From NCBI RefSeq assembly GCF_004795035.1, contig NZ_SSBK01000001.1:367011-431010 (forward strand): DNA of 64,000 nucleotides, written 5' to 3'. This stretch comes from Streptomyces sp. A0958. Its GTDB lineage: Bacteria; Actinomycetota; Actinomycetes; Streptomycetales; Streptomycetaceae. This document shows, piece after piece, positions 45,740-57,400 of this stretch. A model generated the notes under the pieces. It saw only the letters and a list, made by a program, of their open reading frames with translations, was not told the origin of the DNA and ran no database searches. The first letter of the stretch is position 1. Each line of letters starts with the position of its first letter. Position numbers and translations under genes: made by a program.

Positions 45740-45762
45740 AAGCCGGTCCGGCGATTGAGGAC
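45740..45762 (+). repeat. Short interspersed repeat, copy 3
   Basis: Same 17-base core as copies 1 and 2, 74 bases after copy 2 in the same orientation; flanking bases also agree partly (AAGCC before, ACAGAG versus ACGGAAC after). Confidence 0.75.
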
Positions 45763-45828
45763 AGAGACCCGCGCCCCGGACCGGGGCGAGCCCCGGGGAT
45801 GCCGCCCGCCCAAGGGCCGCCCCGCGTT

Positions 45829-45858
45829 TTGACCCGTCCGGGGCGGGGCGGGTAGTGT
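45829..45858 (+). promoter_or_regulatory. rplM-rpsI promoter
   Basis: TTGACC (45829-45834), 18-base spacer, TAGTGT (45853-45858), close to the streptomycete vegetative consensus. It leaves a leader of about 180 bases before rplM. Confidence 0.68.
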
Positions 45859-46043
45859 CGACCCTTGTTATACGTATTGGCTGCGTCGTTCTCACGCGAA
45901 GGGCCCTTACGTAGGTTCTCTGGAGCAGTTACCAGTGGCTCGCATACGGGCAGCGTCCCCGGCATTGTGAGCCCCAGCTGCATGATCGCTTCAGAGGTGC
46001 CGTGTGTCTGGACCCCATCCACTGAAGAAGCGAAGGCTACGAA

Positions 46044-46487
46044 GTGCGTACGTACAGCCCCAAGCCCGGCGATGTCACTCGCCAGTGGCACATCATCGAC
46101 GCGCAGGACATCGTCCTGGGCCGTCTGGCCACCACGGCTGCGAACCTCCTCCGAGGCAAGCACAAGGCGATTTACGCCCCCCACATGGACATGGGCGACT
46201 TCGTCATCATCATCAACGCCGACAAGGTGCACCTGTCGGGCAACAAGAAGACCCAGAAGATGGCGTACCGCCACTCCGGGTTCCCGGGCGGTCTGCGCTC
46301 CGTGCGCTACGACGAGCTGCTCTCGAAGAACCCCGAGAAGGCCGTCGAGAAGGCCATCAAGGGCATGATCCCCAAGAACACCCTGGGCCGTCAGATGATC
46401 TCGAAGCTGAAGGTCTACGCGGGCGACCAGCACCCGCACGCTGCGCAGCAGCCGGTCCCGTACGAGATCACCCAGGTCGCGCAGTAG
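46044..46487 (+). CDS. rplM: 50S ribosomal protein L13
   Basis: Early 50S assembly protein. 147 residues, GTG start after GAAGCGAAGG, beginning [39 protein letters not shown] and [19 protein letters not shown] are family blocks. 45 bases before rpsI, its usual operon partner. Confidence 0.97.
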   Translation: MRTYSPKPGDVTRQWHIIDAQDIVLGRLATTAANLLRGKHKAIYAPHMDMGDFVIIINADKVHLSGNKKTQKMAYRHSGFPGGLRSVRYDELLSKNPEKAVEKAIKGMIPKNTLGRQMISKLKVYAGDQHPHAAQQPVPYEITQVAQ

Positions 46488-46532
46488 TTCCGGCCTCCCC
46501 CCAAAGACGTAAAGAAAGATCTGAGGAGAATC

Positions 46533-47069
46533 GTGGCCGAGACCACTGTTGAGACAAGCACCGACGAGGCTGTGGGCACCGAGGGCGAGGAGACCTTCGC
46601 CGAGGTGACCACTTTCGAGTCGGAGGTCCCCGTCGAGGGTGAGTACACCTCCGAGTCGCTCGCCGGCCGCTTCGGCGACCCGCAGCCCGCCGCCGGCCTC
46701 GGCCGTCGCAAGAACGCCATCGCCCGCGTCCGGATCGTCCCGGGCACCGGCAAGTGGAAGATCAACGGTCGCACCCTTGAGGGTTACTTCCCGAACAAGG
46801 TGCACCAGCAGGAAGTCAACGAGCCCTTCAAGGTGCTCGAGCTCGACAACCGCTACGACGTCATCGCCCGCATCTCGGGTGGCGGCGTCTCGGGTCAGGC
46901 CGGCGCCCTGCGCCTCGGTGTGGCCCGTGCGCTGAACGAGGCGGACGTGGACAACAACCGCGCCACGCTGAAGAAGGCCGGCTTCCTCTCCCGCGACGAC
47001 CGTGCGGTCGAGCGCAAGAAGGCCGGTCTCAAGAAGGCCCGCAAGGCCCCGCAGTACAGCAAGCGCTAA
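46533..47069 (+). CDS. rpsI: 30S ribosomal protein S9
   Basis: S9 contacts P-site tRNA through its C-terminal KR tail (QYSKR). 178 residues, longer than the usual 130 because of an acidic N-terminal extension of about 50 residues (Glu/Thr-rich), seen in actinobacteria. The core starts at [20 protein letters not shown] start. Followed by a terminator. Confidence 0.97.
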   Translation: MAETTVETSTDEAVGTEGEETFAEVTTFESEVPVEGEYTSESLAGRFGDPQPAAGLGRRKNAIARVRIVPGTGKWKINGRTLEGYFPNKVHQQEVNEPFKVLELDNRYDVIARISGGGVSGQAGALRLGVARALNEADVDNNRATLKKAGFLSRDDRAVERKKAGLKKARKAPQYSKR

Positions 47070-47096
47070 ACCGCCTGCTCATCCGCGTTACACGTT

Positions 47097-47129
47097 CGCC
47101 CCGGCGGCACACCTCGTGCTGCCGGGGCG
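47097..47129 (+). terminator. rplM-rpsI terminator
   Basis: 14 bp stem with one wobble (47097-47110 and 47116-47129), then TTCGTTTA, giving a partial T tail. Confidence 0.85.
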
Positions 47130-47233
47130 TTCGTTTATCGACATCCTCGGGCATATAACGACATAAGACGTTCATAGGCTTGTTGGTTACTTGATCTGAA
47201 CTTTGCGTTTCGGAGCACTTTCGGAGGACACCA

Positions 47234-48592
47234 GTGGGACGACTCTTCGGCACGGACGGCGTGCGCGGTGTCGCCAATGCGGACCTGACGGCCGAGCTCG
47301 CGCTCGGCCTCTCAGTGGCCGCGGCGCACGTACTGGCCGAGGCGGGCACCTTCGAGGGCCATCGGCCCACGGCCGTCGTGGGCCGTGACCCACGAGCCTC
47401 CGGAGAGTTCCTGGAGGCCGCCGTCGTGGCCGGCCTCGCCAGCGCGGGCGTCGACGTCCTGCGCGTCGGCGTGCTGCCGACCCCGGCCGTGGCCTACCTC
47501 ACGGGCGCGCTGGGCGCCGACATCGGGGTCATGCTCTCGGCCAGCCACAACGCCATGCCGGACAACGGTGTCAAGTTCTTCGCGCGCGGCGGCCACAAGC
47601 TGGCGGACGAGCTGGAGGACCGCATCGAGACGGTCTACGAGCAGCACCGCACCGGTGAGCCGTGGTCCCGCCCGACCGGCTCCGGCGTCGGCCGCGTCAC
47701 CGACTACACCGAGGGCTTCGACCGTTACGTCGCCCACCTCATCGGCGTCCTGCCCAATCGGCTCGACGGCCTGAAGGTCGTCCTGGACGAGGCCCACGGC
47801 GCCGCCGCCCACGTCTCGCCCGAGGCCTTCGCCCGCGCCGGGGCCGAGGTCATCACGATCGGCGCCGAGCCGGACGGCCTGAACATCAACGACGGCTGCG
47901 GCTCCACGCACCTGGCGCTGCTGCGCGCCGCCGTCGTCGAGCACGGCGCCGACCTCGGCATCGCGCACGACGGCGACGCCGACCGCTGCCTGGCCGTGGA
48001 CGCGGCGGGCGAGGAGGTCGACGGCGACCAGATCCTGGCCGTGCTGGCCCTCGCCATGCGGGAGGCCGGACAACTGCGCGGGGAGACCGTCGTCGGCACC
48101 GTGATGTCGAACCTCGGCTTCAAGATCGCCATGGAGCGCGAGGGCATCCAGCTCGTCCAGACCGCCGTCGGCGACCGCTACGTCCTGGAGTCCATGAAGG
48201 CCGAGGGCTACGCGCTGGGCGGCGAGCAGTCCGGCCACGTCATCGTCCTGGACCACGCCACGACCGGCGACGGCACGCTGACCGGCCTGATGCTGGCGGC
48301 CCGCGTCGCCGCGACGGGCCGCCCGCTCGCGGAGCTGGCCGGCGTGATGGAGCGCCTGCCGCAGGTCCTCGTCAACGTCCCGGACGTCGACAAGTCCCGC
48401 GTGCACACCTCGCAGGAGGTGGCCGCAGCCGTCACCGAGGCCGAACGCGAGCTGGGCGCGACCGGCCGCGTCCTGCTGCGCCCGTCGGGCACGGAGCCGC
48501 TGGTACGGGTCATGGTCGAGGCGGCGGACATCGAGCAGGCACGCGCGGTGGCCGGGCAGCTGGCGGATGTCGTGAAGTCGGCGCTGGGGTAG
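47234..48592 (+). CDS. glmM: Phosphoglucosamine mutase
   Basis: Converts glucosamine-6-phosphate to glucosamine-1-phosphate for UDP-GlcNAc and peptidoglycan. 452 residues, GTG start after GGAGG. The phosphorylated serine is S104 in [12 protein letters not shown]; the metal loop is HDGDADR; the sugar motif GGEQSGH and the phosphate loop [14 protein letters not shown] are present. The leader (47130-47233) is unusually AT-rich for this genome. Confidence 0.96.
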   Translation: MGRLFGTDGVRGVANADLTAELALGLSVAAAHVLAEAGTFEGHRPTAVVGRDPRASGEFLEAAVVAGLASAGVDVLRVGVLPTPAVAYLTGALGADIGVMLSASHNAMPDNGVKFFARGGHKLADELEDRIETVYEQHRTGEPWSRPTGSGVGRVTDYTEGFDRYVAHLIGVLPNRLDGLKVVLDEAHGAAAHVSPEAFARAGAEVITIGAEPDGLNINDGCGSTHLALLRAAVVEHGADLGIAHDGDADRCLAVDAAGEEVDGDQILAVLALAMREAGQLRGETVVGTVMSNLGFKIAMEREGIQLVQTAVGDRYVLESMKAEGYALGGEQSGHVIVLDHATTGDGTLTGLMLAARVAATGRPLAELAGVMERLPQVLVNVPDVDKSRVHTSQEVAAAVTEAERELGATGRVLLRPSGTEPLVRVMVEAADIEQARAVAGQLADVVKSALG

Positions 48593-48600
48593 TCCGGGGC

Positions 48601-48700
48601 CGGGGCCGGGGCTCGGGCTGCGGCCGGGGCCGGGGCCGGGGCTCGGGCTGCGGCCGGGGCCGGGGGTGGGGCTCGGGCTGCGGCCGGGGCCGGGGGTGGG
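48601..48700 (+). repeat. 30 bp tandem repeat, 3.3 copies
   Basis: Units 48601-48630, 48631-48660 and 48661-48690, then a 10-base partial copy. Units one and two are identical; unit three differs at two positions near its start. They lie between glmM and the convergent DUF389 gene. Confidence 0.85.
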
Positions 48701-48734
48701 CGGTGGCGCCGCGAAGGCTCGCCGCCCACCCGCC

Positions 48735-49703
48735 TCAGCCGTTCCCCTCGGCCGCCGCCGGGGGCTCCTGGGCGCGCTGCCGGCGCTGGGCGGCGCGCCA
48801 CAGCGCCTTCTGGGCGATCAGCGTCAGCGTGCCGGCGAGCACGATGCCGCCGAGGTTCTCCAGGAGCTGGCGCGCGGAGCCGGACATCTGGGCGTAGTCG
48901 CTGTAGCTGAAGGCCACCGCCGCGTTGGCGGCGGCCGGCACGGTGGTCACCGAGATGGCGACCCCGATCAGCGCCCCCGACTTCGCCGAGGTCAGCGACA
49001 GCGTCCCGGCGACGCCCGCGAGGAACGCGACGACGAAGGACAGCCAGTCCGGCTGCCAGACGAACGCGGTGTTGGGCCGGTCGGCCTCGATCATGCCCTG
49101 GTCGAACAGTCCGAAGAGGTCCATCAGCCAGGAGAACCCGGACGTCAGCACCATGGCCGCCGCGAAGCCGCCGACGAGCGCCGACAGCGAGCGCCACACG
49201 AGGTGCGGGGCGCGCTGCACCAGGGCGGTGGAGATCCCGGCCAGCGGCCCGAACTCCGGGCCGACCGCCATCGCGCCCACGATGAGGATCGAGTTGTCGA
49301 GCATCACACCGCAGGCCGCGAGCATCGTCGCGACGGAGAGGAACGCCAGGTAGGTGACGCTGAACGTGGACTCCTCGTGGGTCGCCTCGGACAGCTCCTC
49401 CCACAGGACCGCGTCCGCACCCTCGCCCGGCGCGGCCCGCTCCGCCTCCTCGGCGCACGCGGAGAGCGTGAGGTCCAGGTTGGCGACGGTGACCGCCCCG
49501 TACCGGTCGACCCCGAGCCGCCGCAGCGCCCCGATCAGCTCGTCGCCCGCCTCGCGCGCGACGTCGCACACCACCACGTCACCGGCGGGGTCGCGCGCGA
49601 CCCCGGGCAGCACCACGAGGTGGGCGGTGCCGGCGGTCCGCTCCAGCAGGCCCGTCACCTCGTCCGTACGGTCGGCGGGCACGATCAGGCGCAGATGCAG
49701 CAC
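48735..49703 (-). CDS. DUF389 integral membrane protein
   Basis: 322 residues. A soluble N-terminal ACT-like region of about 100 residues (MLHLRLIVPADRTDEVTGLL) precedes five or six predicted membrane helices, including LSVATMLAACGVMLDNSILI and the GAMAVGPEFGPL family motif. The DUF389 family is of unknown function; a transport role has been suggested only from topology. It lies between glmM and coaA, as in related genomes. Its start at 49703 is 36 bases from the coaA stop. Confidence 0.86.
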   Translation of the reverse strand: MLHLRLIVPADRTDEVTGLLERTAGTAHLVVLPGVARDPAGDVVVCDVAREAGDELIGALRRLGVDRYGAVTVANLDLTLSACAEEAERAAPGEGADAVLWEELSEATHEESTFSVTYLAFLSVATMLAACGVMLDNSILIVGAMAVGPEFGPLAGISTALVQRAPHLVWRSLSALVGGFAAAMVLTSGFSWLMDLFGLFDQGMIEADRPNTAFVWQPDWLSFVVAFLAGVAGTLSLTSAKSGALIGVAISVTTVPAAANAAVAFSYSDYAQMSGSARQLLENLGGIVLAGTLTLIAQKALWRAAQRRQRAQEPPAAAEGNG

Positions 49704-49739
49704 AACGCTCCTCGTGAAGGCTCGGGCGGCTCGAACGGC

Positions 49740-50732
49740 TCAGAGCTTGCGCAGGGACAGCCGCTGGACCTTGTGGTCGGGCCCCTTGCGCAGCACCAGC
49801 GTGGCACGTCCACGCGTCGGAGCGACGTTCTCCACGAGGTTCGGCCGGTTGATGGTGCGCCACATGGTGGCCGCGTACTCCAACGCCTCCGCCTCGGAGA
49901 CCTGCGTGTACTTGCGGAAGTACGAGGACGGGTCCTGGAACGCCGTCTCGCGCAGCTTGCGGAAGCGGTTGAGGTACCAGGTCTCGATGTCCTCGGGCCG
50001 GGCGTCCACGTACACGCTGAAGTCGAAGTAGTCGGCGAGTCCCACCCTGGTGCGGCCGTCCTTGCCGGGCAGGGCGGGCTGGAGGACGTTCAGCCCCTCG
50101 ACGATCAGGATGTCCGGACGCCGTACGGTGAGCCGCTCGCCGGGCACGATGTCGTAGATCAGGTGCGAGTAGACGGGTGCGGTCACCTCGTCCTTGCCGG
50201 CCTTGATGTCGGCGACGAAACGGGTCAGGGCGCGCCGGTCGTACGACTCCGGGAACCCCTTGCGCGACATGAGGCCGCGCGCGTGTAGCTCCTTCATCGG
50301 GAGCAGGAAGCCGTCGGTGGTCACCAGCTCCACCCTCGGGTGCTCCGGCCACCGGGCCAGCAGCGCCTGGAGGATACGGGCACTGGTGGACTTGCCCACG
50401 GCGACACTGCCCGCGACCCCTATGACGAACGGCGTCCCGCGCTGCGCGCCCTGCCCGTTGCCCGCGTCCCCGAGGAAGGTGTTCAGGGCGCCGCGCAGCC
50501 CGGAGGTGGCCTGCACGTACAGGTTGAGGAGGCGCGAGAGCGGCAGATAGACGTCCCGCACCTCGTCGAGGTCGATGACGTCCCCGAGCCCCCGCAGCCG
50601 CTCCACCTCGTCGGCGGTCAGCGGCAGCGGTGTCTTGTCGCGCAGCGCGCTCCACTCCGCCCGGGAGAGGTCGACGTACGGCGTCGCGGCGTGCTCGGCG
50701 CGCCGGGGGCTCCGCGCGGGTGAGGTGATCAC
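49740..50732 (-). CDS. coaA: Pantothenate kinase, type I
   Basis: First committed step of coenzyme A synthesis (pantothenate to 4'-phosphopantothenate). 330 residues, P-loop [17 protein letters not shown] (about residues 104-120), TTDGFLLPM and [14 protein letters not shown] 50732. Probably cotranscribed with the DUF389 gene downstream. On its other side the conserved gene order stops and accessory genes begin. Confidence 0.96.
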   Translation of the reverse strand: MITSPARSPRRAEHAATPYVDLSRAEWSALRDKTPLPLTADEVERLRGLGDVIDLDEVRDVYLPLSRLLNLYVQATSGLRGALNTFLGDAGNGQGAQRGTPFVIGVAGSVAVGKSTSARILQALLARWPEHPRVELVTTDGFLLPMKELHARGLMSRKGFPESYDRRALTRFVADIKAGKDEVTAPVYSHLIYDIVPGERLTVRRPDILIVEGLNVLQPALPGKDGRTRVGLADYFDFSVYVDARPEDIETWYLNRFRKLRETAFQDPSSYFRKYTQVSEAEALEYAATMWRTINRPNLVENVAPTRGRATLVLRKGPDHKVQRLSLRKL

Positions 50733-50822
50733 GTCTTCATTGTCGCGGGAGTTCCCCGGGAGCGGGGGGTGGGCTCGGTCACGTAGGGGAACGGGGCCGT
50801 GCGGGGAGGGCGCGGTATGAGG

Positions 50823-50864
50823 GGCCGGCGGTCCGGGTGCGGGGTGGCGCCAGGACCGCCGGCC
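50823..50864. terminator. Hairpin after the FG-GAP gene
   Basis: Perfect 12 bp arms (50823-50834 and 50853-50864) with an 18-base loop, located 17 bases beyond the end of the minus-strand FG-GAP gene. Confidence 0.65.
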
Positions 50865-50880
50865 TTGCCGGGACGGGGCG

Positions 50881-53800
50881 TCAGCCGAAGGCCCTGATGG
50901 TCCCCCAGCCGCCGGAGATCACGGTTTTCGCGGCGGGGTTCGTGTTGGTGGTGGAGGGGTGGTACACCTTCACCGATCCGTCGGCGGTGAAGCGCGCCCA
51001 GATGTCGGGGACGCGGTCACCGTTGATGTCCGGAATGCCGATCACGGTGTCGATCTTCGCGCCGGTCCACCCCGTGCCGTACGAGGTGTCCTTGCCCTCC
51101 CGGGAGTCAGCGGCCGTCCTGAGCGAGTTCAGGTCCACGCTCCCGGTGGCCGTGCCGGGCTTGCCGTGCCGGATGTACATGTTCCCGTTGGACGTGTTCC
51201 GCCAGAGGAGGTCGGGCGTACCGTCCAGGTCGATGTCGGCGACGTTGACGATGTCCCGCACCTCCCACGCGCTGGCGCTCAACCGGACCGCCTCCTGGAA
51301 GGCGCCGCCGGTGTAGCCGCGCAGCACCCAGAGGGCGTCGCCGGTGCGCACGAACACCTCCGGGAGCCGGTCACCGGTGATGTCGCCGACGGCCTTGAGC
51401 TGGACCCAGGCCGCCGGGTCGGGGGTGTCCGAGGGCAGACGGACCTCCAGGCGCTTGTCCACGTCGAAGCTGCCGTAGCCGTCACCCGGGTAGAGCCAGA
51501 ACCTGCCGTCCGGGGTACGGGCGAACAGGTCGGTGACGCCGTCGCCGGGGTAGACGTCGGCGTAGTGGGTGATCAACGCGGCCTTGCCGGTGGCCGGGGC
51601 GTACCAGTGGCCGGCGGGGTTCAGCTTCCCGCCGGTGGAGTAGCCGGCCGCGAGCGAGGTGTAGAGCTCGCCGTCGGGCAGGCCGGGGTAGGACCGGAGG
51701 TCGCCGTTCGCGTTGATGGTGAGCAGGTCGGCACGTCCGTCACCGTTGAGGTCGCCCGGCGCGTCCGCGGTGTCCCGCGGCGGCACGTAGAAGACGTAGT
51801 CGGTGTAGTCCTTCGACTTGTTGCCGACCGCGTCGAGGGCGTAGACCCGCATGCTGTTGGGGCCGGCGCCGGGCGGGGCAAGGGTCAGGGTGAGCACGCC
51901 GACGCTGTTGCCCGACTCGTCCTTGGTGGTGGTGGCGGCCTTCTCGGTGTAGTCGGCGCCGGTGAGCGTGTACGAGAACTTGGTGGCGCCGGGGGAGCTG
52001 AAGGTGAAGACGCCGGTCGCGCCGAACTTCTTCTCGGACCACGTCAGGCCGTCCGGGGTGGCCTCCGGGAAGTCCACGCTGGTCACGTCGGGTGCGGGCG
52101 GCGCGGAGCCGTCGACGGTGAACTGGCAGGGCTGGTCACCGGGCGGGAAGTAGGTGGAGACCGCGCCCGCGGTGTCCTCCGAGCGGACGTCCCACTTGTA
52201 GGTGGTCTTGTCCGCGAGGCTGCTGGACGGGATCGTCAGCGTCGCCTTGCCGCTGCTGTTCGGGGTGACCAGGGTGCCCGCGGGGGCGCTGGCCCCCGAC
52301 TTCCACCAGCGGAAGCGCAGCTTGGAGAGGTTCTTGTCCGGGTCGGTCGCGGTCGCGGAGAGCACGATGTTCGTCTTGGCGACGGCTCGGCTGGCCGGGG
52401 CGGCCAGGCAGGCGCCGCCGGGGGTGGTGGTGCCGCCGGTCGGCTCGTTGGGCTTGCGGTTGTAGTCCACCTCAAGGGCGGCCGACGTGGCGCGGAACTT
52501 GCGCCAGGTGTAGGCGCTGGTCTCGGTGTTGGCCCGCATGCCCAGAGTGAGGGTCGACGCGCCGGCGTCGGCCGCGTACTGGGCACCGGCCTTCACGTTC
52601 CACAGCACGTACTCGTCGGAACAGGAGCTGTTGTAGCCGTGGGCGAACGACTGCGACTGGAGCAGCGACGACCAGCTCGGTTGCTTGTTCCATGTCGTGC
52701 CGGAGGAGATGGCCCCGGTGCGGTAGAGGTGGAACTGCCGGGCGTCGCACGACCACGAGTGGTTGTTGAGCACCTTGAACTGCGCCTTGGTGACGGTGGC
52801 GCCCTTCAGGGTGCTGGAGAAGCCCATCGTCCAGAACGAGCGTGCCAGGCCCTTGGTGTCGCTCTCGTAGCCGACGCGCGCGTCGGACGTGCCGGAGCTG
52901 AAGTTGGTGCCGTTGTAGAAACTGGAGTTCGGGTAGGGCCTGTAGGCGACGGTCCAGGACTTCCAGGCCGGCTTGATCGACGGGTCGACGAATAGTGGGT
53001 AGTGGACGTCGTCGTTCTGCAGCAGACCGGTCTCGGCCAGGTCCAGGCTGAGACGGGCCCCGTCGTCGTCCTTGTCCAGGGCGGTCCGCAACGGGCTGCT
53101 CTGCGCGCCGGGTTCGATGCCGCTCAGGCCGGACAGTGCCAGGACGTCCTCGGCGGTTCCGGTGGCCGTGTGCGCCTCGGAGCCGGGTTCCAGCTCGGGG
53201 TCGCGGCCCGATGAGTCCCAGGCGAACGGGGTGGGCACGGAACCGATCTCCCTGCCCTTCTTCGAGTCCAGCACACGGACCGTGTCGGTCGTGGGGTTGT
53301 GCTCGAACTGTGCCGTCTCGGAGCGCAGTCCGAAGACGAGGGTCTTCAGCTCCTTGTTCTGCGCGGCCTCGGACGACTTGATGACCATCAGTTGGGCGAA
53401 GCCGCCCTCCTCACGGGCGACCAGCAGCATGTCGACACCCGGAAAGACCTCCTGGTACAGCGCCCGTGGGCCGTCGAGCACCGGTTCGGGCAGTGGCTCG
53501 GGCCAGGTGTAGGCCACGGTGTGGCCTTCCAGCTCGACCTCGGCCAGGACGCTGTCCTCGGCGCCGGGCGTGGCCCGGAGGAAGCCGCGGTCGGCGCGCT
53601 CCGGACGGCTGCCGGCCGAGAAGCGGACCGGTGTCACGGCGTTCACCGGGGTGATGCCGTCCTTGGTGCGGCGCAGAGTCGTGTCGATCGGCGCCCACTG
53701 TCCGTCGGCGTTCCTCGCCCGTTGCGGGGTGGCGTGGATCTGCTGACGCATCTTTCCGTCGGGCAGAGCCCAGGTGAGCGTGGTGGCGGTGGTGGCCGCC

Positions 53801-54048
53801 TCGACGAGGACCTTCTTGCCGGTGCGGTGGGCCGCGTCGATCGCCTCCGACTCGGTCCGCGGGTGGTCGCCGGCGGGGGACGCCTCGGCGGCGCCGCCTC
53901 GGGCCTGCGGCGTCGCGTCCTCGTCCCCGGGCCAGCCGGTGAGCCACGGCAGCAGGGACGCCGTGAGCGCGGCCACGAGCAGGCCGAGGGTGACGGACAG
54001 CCGTGTGCGGCTGCGCACGAACGGTCTGAGCGGGCGTGGCACGGTCAC
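50881..54048 (-). CDS. Secreted DNRLRE/FG-GAP repeat protein
   Basis: 1055 residues from GTG 54048, chosen because GGAGAAG lies just upstream and a signal-type segment ([20 protein letters not shown]) then falls near residue 16. The next 350 residues resemble the beta-rich N-termini of streptomycete RHS-associated proteins. A DNRLRE-like domain covers about 390-540 ([20 protein letters not shown]). Fibronectin-like segments follow. At the end are five FG-GAP calcium-type repeats, e.g. [54 protein letters not shown]. An extracellular adhesin or RHS accessory is likely. Divergent from the RHS toxin gene. Confidence 0.84.
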   Translation of the reverse strand: MTVPRPLRPFVRSRTRLSVTLGLLVAALTASLLPWLTGWPGDEDATPQARGGAAEASPAGDHPRTESEAIDAAHRTGKKVLVEAATTATTLTWALPDGKMRQQIHATPQRARNADGQWAPIDTTLRRTKDGITPVNAVTPVRFSAGSRPERADRGFLRATPGAEDSVLAEVELEGHTVAYTWPEPLPEPVLDGPRALYQEVFPGVDMLLVAREEGGFAQLMVIKSSEAAQNKELKTLVFGLRSETAQFEHNPTTDTVRVLDSKKGREIGSVPTPFAWDSSGRDPELEPGSEAHTATGTAEDVLALSGLSGIEPGAQSSPLRTALDKDDDGARLSLDLAETGLLQNDDVHYPLFVDPSIKPAWKSWTVAYRPYPNSSFYNGTNFSSGTSDARVGYESDTKGLARSFWTMGFSSTLKGATVTKAQFKVLNNHSWSCDARQFHLYRTGAISSGTTWNKQPSWSSLLQSQSFAHGYNSSCSDEYVLWNVKAGAQYAADAGASTLTLGMRANTETSAYTWRKFRATSAALEVDYNRKPNEPTGGTTTPGGACLAAPASRAVAKTNIVLSATATDPDKNLSKLRFRWWKSGASAPAGTLVTPNSSGKATLTIPSSSLADKTTYKWDVRSEDTAGAVSTYFPPGDQPCQFTVDGSAPPAPDVTSVDFPEATPDGLTWSEKKFGATGVFTFSSPGATKFSYTLTGADYTEKAATTTKDESGNSVGVLTLTLAPPGAGPNSMRVYALDAVGNKSKDYTDYVFYVPPRDTADAPGDLNGDGRADLLTINANGDLRSYPGLPDGELYTSLAAGYSTGGKLNPAGHWYAPATGKAALITHYADVYPGDGVTDLFARTPDGRFWLYPGDGYGSFDVDKRLEVRLPSDTPDPAAWVQLKAVGDITGDRLPEVFVRTGDALWVLRGYTGGAFQEAVRLSASAWEVRDIVNVADIDLDGTPDLLWRNTSNGNMYIRHGKPGTATGSVDLNSLRTAADSREGKDTSYGTGWTGAKIDTVIGIPDINGDRVPDIWARFTADGSVKVYHPSTTNTNPAAKTVISGGWGTIRAFG

Positions 54049-54163
54049 GGGCTTCTCCGAGGGGACCGGACGGATGGGCGGGTCGATATGTCCGTGTCCC
54101 CGCCTTGCCGAGCGCGGGGAGACAGGCGCCCGCACGATCGCATGCGACCGGGGCAACCACCCA

Positions 54164-54192
54164 AAAGTAAAGACTTATTGTTTTGTGATCAA
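54164..54192 (-). promoter_or_regulatory. Promoter of the FG-GAP gene
   Basis: On the minus strand, TTGATC (54192-54187), 17-base spacer, TACTTT (54169-54164). It falls in an AT-rich patch and predicts a leader of about 108 bases. Confidence 0.58.
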
Positions 54193-54371
54193 AACTCAGC
54201 GTGACGGGGTCGGGGGGCGAAAGGGATTGCGACCCATGGCTTTTTGGGGCGCAAGGCACCCGAGTGAAGCGGTGTGGGCGGAAGATCCCGTTCGGCTCAT
54301 TGGATGGGTTCAAGATCATTTTCTCCCGTGGCGGAGATCACTTACGGCGCCGGGCGGTCACGCTGCGTTTC

Positions 54372-54401
54372 TTGATCATTCTTTGTGGTTCCTGTGAAGA
54401 T
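54372..54401 (+). promoter_or_regulatory. Candidate promoter of the RHS gene
   Basis: TTGATC (54372-54377), 18-base spacer, GAAGAT (54396-54401). It would start transcription near 54408, supporting ATG 54484 over the earlier in-frame GTG at 54385. The rest of 54193-54371 has no supported gene. Confidence 0.42.
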
Positions 54402-54483
54402 TCCCGGCGCGTGCGTCCACACAGGGGGCGCTGCTTGGCGTTTCCAATGTCCGCCGTCCTTTGCGCAAGGTGGGAGTCGACGC

Positions 54484-57400
54484 ATGCGTGCAGCAGGTCC
54501 GGGGTCCTGGCCGGGGCTTCGCCGGCCGGCCTTGTCCGGAAGATGCCGACGGAGACGTCGGCATCTCCGTATGGCGGTGATCGTCTCCTTGGCGTCGGCG
54601 CTCACCTGGGGCGGCCTGTCGCTGGAGGCGGTGGCCGTTCCGCCGAAGCCCCGCGAGGCGATGGCGGTCGAACTCCCCGATCTGCCCGAGAGCACGCGGA
54701 CGGAACAGGACGAGAGCGCCGAGAAGCACCTGACGACCGCACCCGAGCAGGCCACCACCCCGTACGCCCCGCAAGCCGTGGAGCAGTGGTCACCGGGTGT
54801 GGGCACCGCCGACCTGACGGACGTGGAACCGGGCAGGTCGGTCCCGGTCGAGAACGTACCGACGGTCTCGCTCGGCGTACCCGAGGAAGGCGATCCGGCA
54901 GCGCTGGCCGGAGAGTGGACCGTCGATCTGAAGGCGCCAGAGGACTCACAGGCCGCCGAGGTCGACGGCCTGCTGATGGAGATTACCCCGCCGGCCACCG
55001 CCGACCCGGACGCCGAGGTCACCGTCGGGGTCGACTACACCTCCTTCGCCGACCTGTACGGACCGCAGGCCGCAGACCGGTTCGGCGTCGTCCTGCTGCC
55101 CAACTGCGTGGTCGACGCGCCGACCGAAGGCGAGTGCGCTCCCGAACCGGCGGCCGAGGAGGCGGCGGACGGCGCGACGGCGCAGGTGCAGCCGCTGGCC
55201 AGCGAGATCGAACTGGTCCACCCGAAGGGCACCGCCAAGTTGCGGGCTGCCGCGGAGAAGGAGGGCGAGACCCTCCGGACCCGCCGGGTGGTCTCCGCCA
55301 CCGTCCCGGTGTCCGAACTCCTCGGACCCGACAGTGGTTCCAAGGCGTCCGGTGCGATGAGCGCGGCCGGCTCGGCCGAGACCGGCTCCCGCGCCGTCGG
55401 CGTGCTGGACACCGGAGCCTCCGCGGCGGGCGACTTCACCGCCACCCCGCTCCAGTCGTCCGGCTCCTGGGCGGCCGGTTCGTCCTCCGGCGCCTTCACC
55501 TACGGCTACCAGGTGCAGGTGCCCGAGGCGGCCGGCGGTCTGACCCCTCAGGTGGCTCTGTCCTACTCCTCCCAGTCGGTGGACGGCCGGACGTCGGCCA
55601 CCAACAACCAGGCGTCCTGGATCGGTGACGGCTGGGACTACAACGCCGGCTCCATCACCCGCACCTACGCCTCCTGTCGCGAGGACGCCAAGAAGGCGGG
55701 CTCCAACAACGCGTCCCACAAGACGGGGGACCTGTGCTGGGGTTCGGACAACGCGACCCTGACGCTCGGCGGAGCGACGACCGAGCTGGTCTGGGACGCG
55801 GACCAGAAGGAGTGGTTCACCGCCAACGGCGACGGCTCCCGAATCCAGATCATCAAGGACACGTCCAAGGACAACACGGACGCCGACGGCGAGTACTGGA
55901 TCGTCACCACCCGTGACGGCACCAGGTACCACTTCGGCCTGAACCATCTGCCGGGCTGGTCCAAGGGGGACCCGGTCACCCACTCGGTCCTGACGGTCCC
56001 GGTGTTCGGCAACCACGCGGGCGAGCCCTGCTACAAGGCCGGCGACTGGAAGGGTTCCGACTGCGAGCAGGCTTGGCGGTGGAACCTCGACTACGTCGAG
56101 GACGTCCACGGCAACGCCATGTCCCTGTGGTGGAAGAAGGAGACCAACCACTACGCCCGGAACTTCAACTGGAAGGCCCCGGTCTCCTACGACCGTGACG
56201 GCTACCTCCTGCACATCGACTACGGCCAGCGCAAGAACACCATCTTCTCCGCGGAGGCCCCCGGCCGCGTCGCCTTCGAGGTCGCCCCACGCTGTTACGC
56301 CGAAGGCTCCCTCGCGTGCAACGAGGCCAACTTCACGTCCAAGGACCCCGGCAAGTACCGCATCTGGTACGACACCCCGGCCGATCTGCGGTGCGCCTCC
56401 GGCAAGATGTGCTGGAACGCCGCGCCCTCATTCTGGTCCACCAAGCGCCTGGACCGAATCGAGACCTCCGCGCAGCGGCGTACCGACACCACGGCCCGTC
56501 AGGCGGTGGACCGCTACCAGCTCAAGCAGTCCTTCCCCTCTCTGCGCACCGGCCCGAACACCGCTCTGTGGCTCGAAACGATCACCCGCACCGGTTTCGC
56601 CCGCAACGGTGACACCGACGCGAGCGAGCAGCTGAACCCGGTCCGGTTCGAGGCGAACGCGGACGACATGCCCAACCGCGTGATGCGCGGTGACAAGGAC
56701 CCCCGCCCCGGCTTCTCCCGTCTGCGCATCGGCCGCGTGATCAACGAGTACGGGGGCGAGACCGTCGTCACGTACAAGCAGCCGGAAGGGCAGTGCGCCA
56801 CCGGACAGGGGCTGCCCGGCAAGTCGGACAAGGCCGCGCTGAAGGGCAACACACGTCTGTGCTACCCCTCCTTCTGGCACCCGGACCCGGAGAAGGAGGA
56901 CATCGACTGGTTCCACAAGTACGTGGTCCAGGAGATCGAGGAACTGCCCAACGTCGACGGCGCCTACTCGACCAGTACCAAGTACACGTACGGCACCGCC
57001 GGCTGGAAGCTGGCCCAGCAGGAGTTCACGAAGAAGTCCACGCGGACGTACTCGCAGTTCGCCGGTTTCGACCGGACCACCGTGCTCACGGGCGCCGACG
57101 ACAAGACGATCGGCAGCAAGCGGACGAAGGCCGTCACCCGGTTCTTCCGCGGCATGGGCGACAGCGTCCCGGTCAAGGACATCACAGGCACACACATCGC
57201 CTACGACCGCGAGCCGTTCGCCGGCCGCATAGCCGAGGAGCTCACCTACGCGGAGGCCACCGACGCGGACACCGCCTGGCTGACTCGTTCCGTCACCGTT
57301 CCGGAAGCCACCGAACTGGCCTCCCGCACCCGGGGCGACGGCCTCGACCCACTGAAGGCCTGGCGGGTCACCGAACCGCGCCAGCTCGCCTACAGCAAGG

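Noticed and set aside
45400..45813. Short frames in the repeat-rich gap before rplM
   Set aside because: They coincide with the inverted repeat and have no start signals or homologous features.
50959..52995. 678-residue plus-strand frame over the FG-GAP gene
   Set aside because: Complement of FG-GAP repeats; low-complexity Val/Gly/Arg composition.
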